Part shown: piece by piece, positions 32,454 through 34,513 of the stretch
Position numbering within the stretch: position 1 is the first letter of the stretch
How the letters are laid out: every line of letters begins with the position of its first letter
Assembly: GCA_002499945.1 (NCBI GenBank)
Contig: DKYP01000180.1
Span: 1-34,513, forward strand
DNA: 34,513 bases
Direction of reading: 5' to 3'
DNA from: Lachnoclostridium sp. UBA7097
GTDB taxonomy: Bacteria > Bacillota > Clostridia > Lachnospirales > Lachnospiraceae
Position numbers and translations under genes: made by a program
The notes under the pieces: generated by a model
Seen by the model: the letters and a program-made list of their open reading frames with translations, nothing else
What the model was told of the DNA's origin: nothing
Databases searched by the model: none

Positions 32454-33501
32454 AACTTGTGCTGGCAAATGTTTCATAAATTGTCCTTATAATAACAACC
32501 CCAAATGGACCAAGCACTATTCCTGTGATTCCAAATATTTTAAGGCCAGCATAAATTGATAAAAGCATAAAGAACGGCAGTATATCCATATTGCCGCCAA
32601 GCAGCCGGGCTTCAAGTATCTCACGCACAAATACAGTTATTATATATGCTGTAAAAAGGATTGCTGCATAGGTAAAATTACTGTGAAAAATATAATATAT
32701 CCCCACAGGGCATAACACCATGCCGCTTCCAAGTATAGGAAGTGCATCAACCAGTGAAATTAAAAGCCCTATAAGAATAAAATAAGGGTTGTGGATTAAC
32801 AGGAAGGCAATGCTGCATACAAACCAGTTTGTACATATTATAATGCCCTGGGATTTAATATAGCCAAGCCCCGTTTCTTTAAGGGTGTGTATTATCTTAT
32901 GTATCTGTGGATAAAAACGGCTTTTTGCATATACATTGTGGATTTTGTCAATATCCCTGCATAAAACTATCATGCTTATTACAATTATTAATATGAGGGT
33001 CATAACACGTGCAAAAACGTTGAAACAGCCTGAAAAAATCTGTCCTGCATTATTAACCAGTTTATCAATATAACATGTCTGCAAGTCTGCTATTTTTTCA
33101 TTAGCAAAGTTTAATGTAGTGCCATTCTGGACACTCAGATAATAATCAATACAGTTACAGCATTTTTTAAGGGAGTTGTAAAAAATGCTGCTGTAAAGCT
33201 GGTAATAAACAGGAAAGTTATTAATCAAAAGCTGTACCTGCCTGCATAACAGCCATATAACCAGCATAAAAGCACCAGATGCAGAAAGGAAAAAGCCTGC
33301 TAATATACTGCTGTATGAAAACCAGGAAGGAAGCCCGCATTTTTTATTTAAAAATCTAATTGCAGGAAGCAGCATTCTCATAAAAATATATGCTAAAATA
33401 AAAGGGAAAACCAGTGGCAGTATATATTTAAGCAAAAGGCATACAACGGCTGTTATCAATGAAAGAATGGCAATAGTTTTTAAAAGGGAACGGGCATGCA
33501 T
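32452..33501 (-). CDS. ytvI: AI-2E-family / YtvI-like membrane permease
   Basis: A 349-residue polytopic membrane protein of the AI-2E transporter superfamily, with about seven to eight hydrophobic segments. The pattern matches the family: two N-terminal membrane helices, a Cys-rich extracytoplasmic region about 115-165, then the conserved C-terminal block. That block contains LLISLVDALPILGSG, the glycine-rich LGGNMDILPFFMLLSIYAGLKIFG and GIVLGPFGVVII. Bacillus YtvI is a sporulation integral membrane protein; others export ions or small molecules. I choose the ATG at 33501 because GGAGG lies six bases upstream; an in-frame ATG at 33579 would add 26 unlikely residues. The transported substrate is unknown. 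The call to YtvI rather than another AI-2E subfamily is moderate. Confidence 0.72.
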   Translation of the reverse strand: MHARSLLKTIAILSLITAVVCLLLKYILPLVFPFILAYIFMRMLLPAIRFLNKKCGLPSWFSYSSILAGFFLSASGAFMLVIWLLCRQVQLLINNFPVYYQLYSSIFYNSLKKCCNCIDYYLSVQNGTTLNFANEKIADLQTCYIDKLVNNAGQIFSGCFNVFARVMTLILIIVISMIVLCRDIDKIHNVYAKSRFYPQIHKIIHTLKETGLGYIKSQGIIICTNWFVCSIAFLLIHNPYFILIGLLISLVDALPILGSGMVLCPVGIYYIFHSNFTYAAILFTAYIITVFVREILEARLLGGNMDILPFFMLLSIYAGLKIFGITGIVLGPFGVVIIRTIYETFASTS

Positions 33502-33633
33502 AAATTTCCTCCAGCTTAATAAAACAGAAACATATTTTAATAAAATTTTCTGTAATATTGTCTGCAAAAAAAGGTGCAATATTCATAAAAAATTATAAAG
33601 TAATAATATCTATATCTATAACATACAGGCAGA

Positions 33634-34422
33634 TTATATTCTATTGTATTCTTCCACATATTCAAGGAAGTTTTCTTCTGTAATACTAAGCTGGCTGGCG
33701 GCTATCTGGGAAGTTATTATACCATTAGTAAACATATCAGCTAACATTTTTATCTTTTCCTGGTTTGCATATTCTTTTGCATATTCTTCTGCATATTCTT
33801 GTACTGCATTACACATATTTCTATCTCCTTTCCCGGTTTTAATACCTTGTATTGCTTTGCATAATTTTGGAAATTTTGGATTATCAGGTATTGTTTTTTG
33901 TTCCAGTATCTGCATATATTCTGCGATATCTGTGCCATCATTTATCTTTGTGTTAACATATATTTCATATGTGCCATTGTCTGCAATTTCTCCTGTTTCC
34001 CTTATTATCCTGTCTATATGGTATATTGTTTTTCCTTTGCCAAATATATCAAATCTTGATATATAAATCATGTAAATATTTTTCAGTTCTTTAAATTTAA
34101 TTCCTTTTTCAGATTCTGAGGTATCTATATTTGCCATATTGTACCGTACTCTTTTCTGGTGGTCATCATTATCACTTTTTTGTATTTCAACTCCAAAAAG
34201 AGCTCCGTCCTCACCTGTACATCCTAAATCAAGTATAACTGAACGCCCCTTTATGTTTCTTAATACTGACTGTGGTTTATGTTTTAATACTTTTATATTT
34301 TTATCTTCAAGTATAATCTGTAACAGTTCTTCGCAAAATTCCTTATCTTCTGCCAGTTTAAAGAAAAAAATATCATCAATGCCTGATAAACTGTCCACAA
34401 CTTCCTGTAATGTCCTAGACAT
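33634..34422 (-). CDS. Rpn-family PD-(D/E)XK nuclease (putative transposase/recombination-promoting nuclease)
   Basis: A 262-residue member of the Rpn/PDDEXK_2 group, predicted DNA endonucleases abundant and multi-copy in gut Clostridia. The active-site pattern is visible as Asp65 (VILDLGC) and Glu79-x-Gln81 (GVEIQKSD). The order FKELKNIYMIYISRFDIFGKG is typical of the family. The C-terminus has an EYAEEYAKEYANQ segment encoded by short tandem repeats, then a helical tail. AAAGGAG precedes the ATG. No terminal inverted repeats or target duplication are seen, so mobility is unproven. It has its own promoter at the right edge. Family members can be involved in RecA-independent recombination; this copy's role is unknown. 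Confidence 0.85.
   Translation of the reverse strand: MSRTLQEVVDSLSGIDDIFFFKLAEDKEFCEELLQIILEDKNIKVLKHKPQSVLRNIKGRSVILDLGCTGEDGALFGVEIQKSDNDDHQKRVRYNMANIDTSESEKGIKFKELKNIYMIYISRFDIFGKGKTIYHIDRIIRETGEIADNGTYEIYVNTKINDGTDIAEYMQILEQKTIPDNPKFPKLCKAIQGIKTGKGDRNMCNAVQEYAEEYAKEYANQEKIKMLADMFTNGIITSQIAASQLSITEENFLEYVEEYNRI
33767..33802. repeat. Three 12-bp tandem repeats in the Rpn-family gene
   Basis: GCATATTCTTTT, GCATATTCTTCT and GCATATTCTTGT follow directly, encoding EYAE/EYAK/EYAN-type units on the minus strand. Twelve-base units keep the frame when copies are gained or lost. Confidence 0.8.
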
Positions 34423-34454
34423 TAAAAAATCTCCTTTCTGTTCTTTGTCAAATT

Positions 34455-34483
34455 ATTTTATCATAACTTTCCAGTGTAATCAA
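34455..34483 (-). promoter_or_regulatory. Promoter of the Rpn-family gene
   Basis: Read on the minus strand, TTGATT (34483-34478) and TAAAAT (34460-34455) are 17 bp apart, 32 bp before the start codon. Confidence 0.55.
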
Positions 34484-34513
34484 TGGTATTTTTTTATTAT
34501 ATAAAATATCATT

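Noticed and set aside
33634..34422. The Rpn-family gene as a complete insertion sequence.
   Set aside because: No terminal inverted repeats or flanking target duplications are visible; the right flank is too short to exclude them fully.

Overview
The window looks like a chromosomal segment of a low-GC, endospore-lineage Clostridia, most likely Lachnospiraceae (a Lachnospira/Eubacterium-type gut anaerobe). The basis is indirect: strong AGGAGG ribosome binding sites, Gram-positive signatures (HPr kinase, GH25 muramidase, lipoprotein PrsA-type foldase, CotS- and YtvI-type sporulation families), ATP-type PEP carboxykinase and glycogen genes. I saw no tRNA, rRNA, CRISPR array, complete insertion sequence or prophage. 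Nearly all genes read left to right; three (GH25 enzyme, YtvI-like permease, Rpn-type nuclease) read right to left.

Layout. 1-8.66 kb: central carbon and glycogen metabolism (pckA, an alpha-phosphoglucomutase, glgB), interrupted by a CotS-like pseudokinase and a PEGA-domain lipoprotein. 8.67-11.4 kb: a secreted GH25 muramidase with a Pro/Thr linker, divergent from a VanZ-family membrane protein. 11.4-13.6 kb: an unusual intergenic region that may encode a small RNA, then a FIST-GGDEF protein. 13.6-18.05 kb: a compact vitamin B5/coenzyme A operon, panG-panB-panC-panD-coaBC, supplying ketopantoate synthesis, ketopantoate reduction, beta-alanine, pantothenate, and CoaB/CoaC activities. 18.05-19.5 kb: an iron-dependent alcohol dehydrogenase with its own promoter and terminator. 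19.6-28.9 kb: a housekeeping run, uvrC-hprK-HD protein-pth-mfd-PrsA-type foldase, with short gaps and one overlap. 29-32.4 kb: an orphan CheX, a SpoU methyltransferase, and two consecutive G3E (CobW-type) GTPases, one with a His/Cys-rich metal-binding loop and one fused to a DUF1980-like domain. 32.4-34.5 kb: the YtvI-like permease and a Rpn/PD-(D/E)XK protein.

The most interesting signal is in the pan operon. Two RNA pseudoknots can be drawn, one in the leader immediately before panG and one in the gap before panB. Each places the 3' strand of its second helix a few bases upstream of the ribosome binding site. The 23-nt stretches ending in the two ribosome binding sites match at 16 of 23 positions, and three differing positions in the second helix are matched by compensatory changes in the partner strand. 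In the first copy an ACCACC segment can pair either with the 5' arm of its stem or with the panG ribosome binding site, which is what a translational switch would need. The second most interesting signal is a candidate minus-strand small RNA at about 11394-11481, with a 5' hairpin, a single-stranded anti-Shine-Dalgarno stretch and a strong intrinsic terminator. All calls come from reading the sequence; no database search was run.
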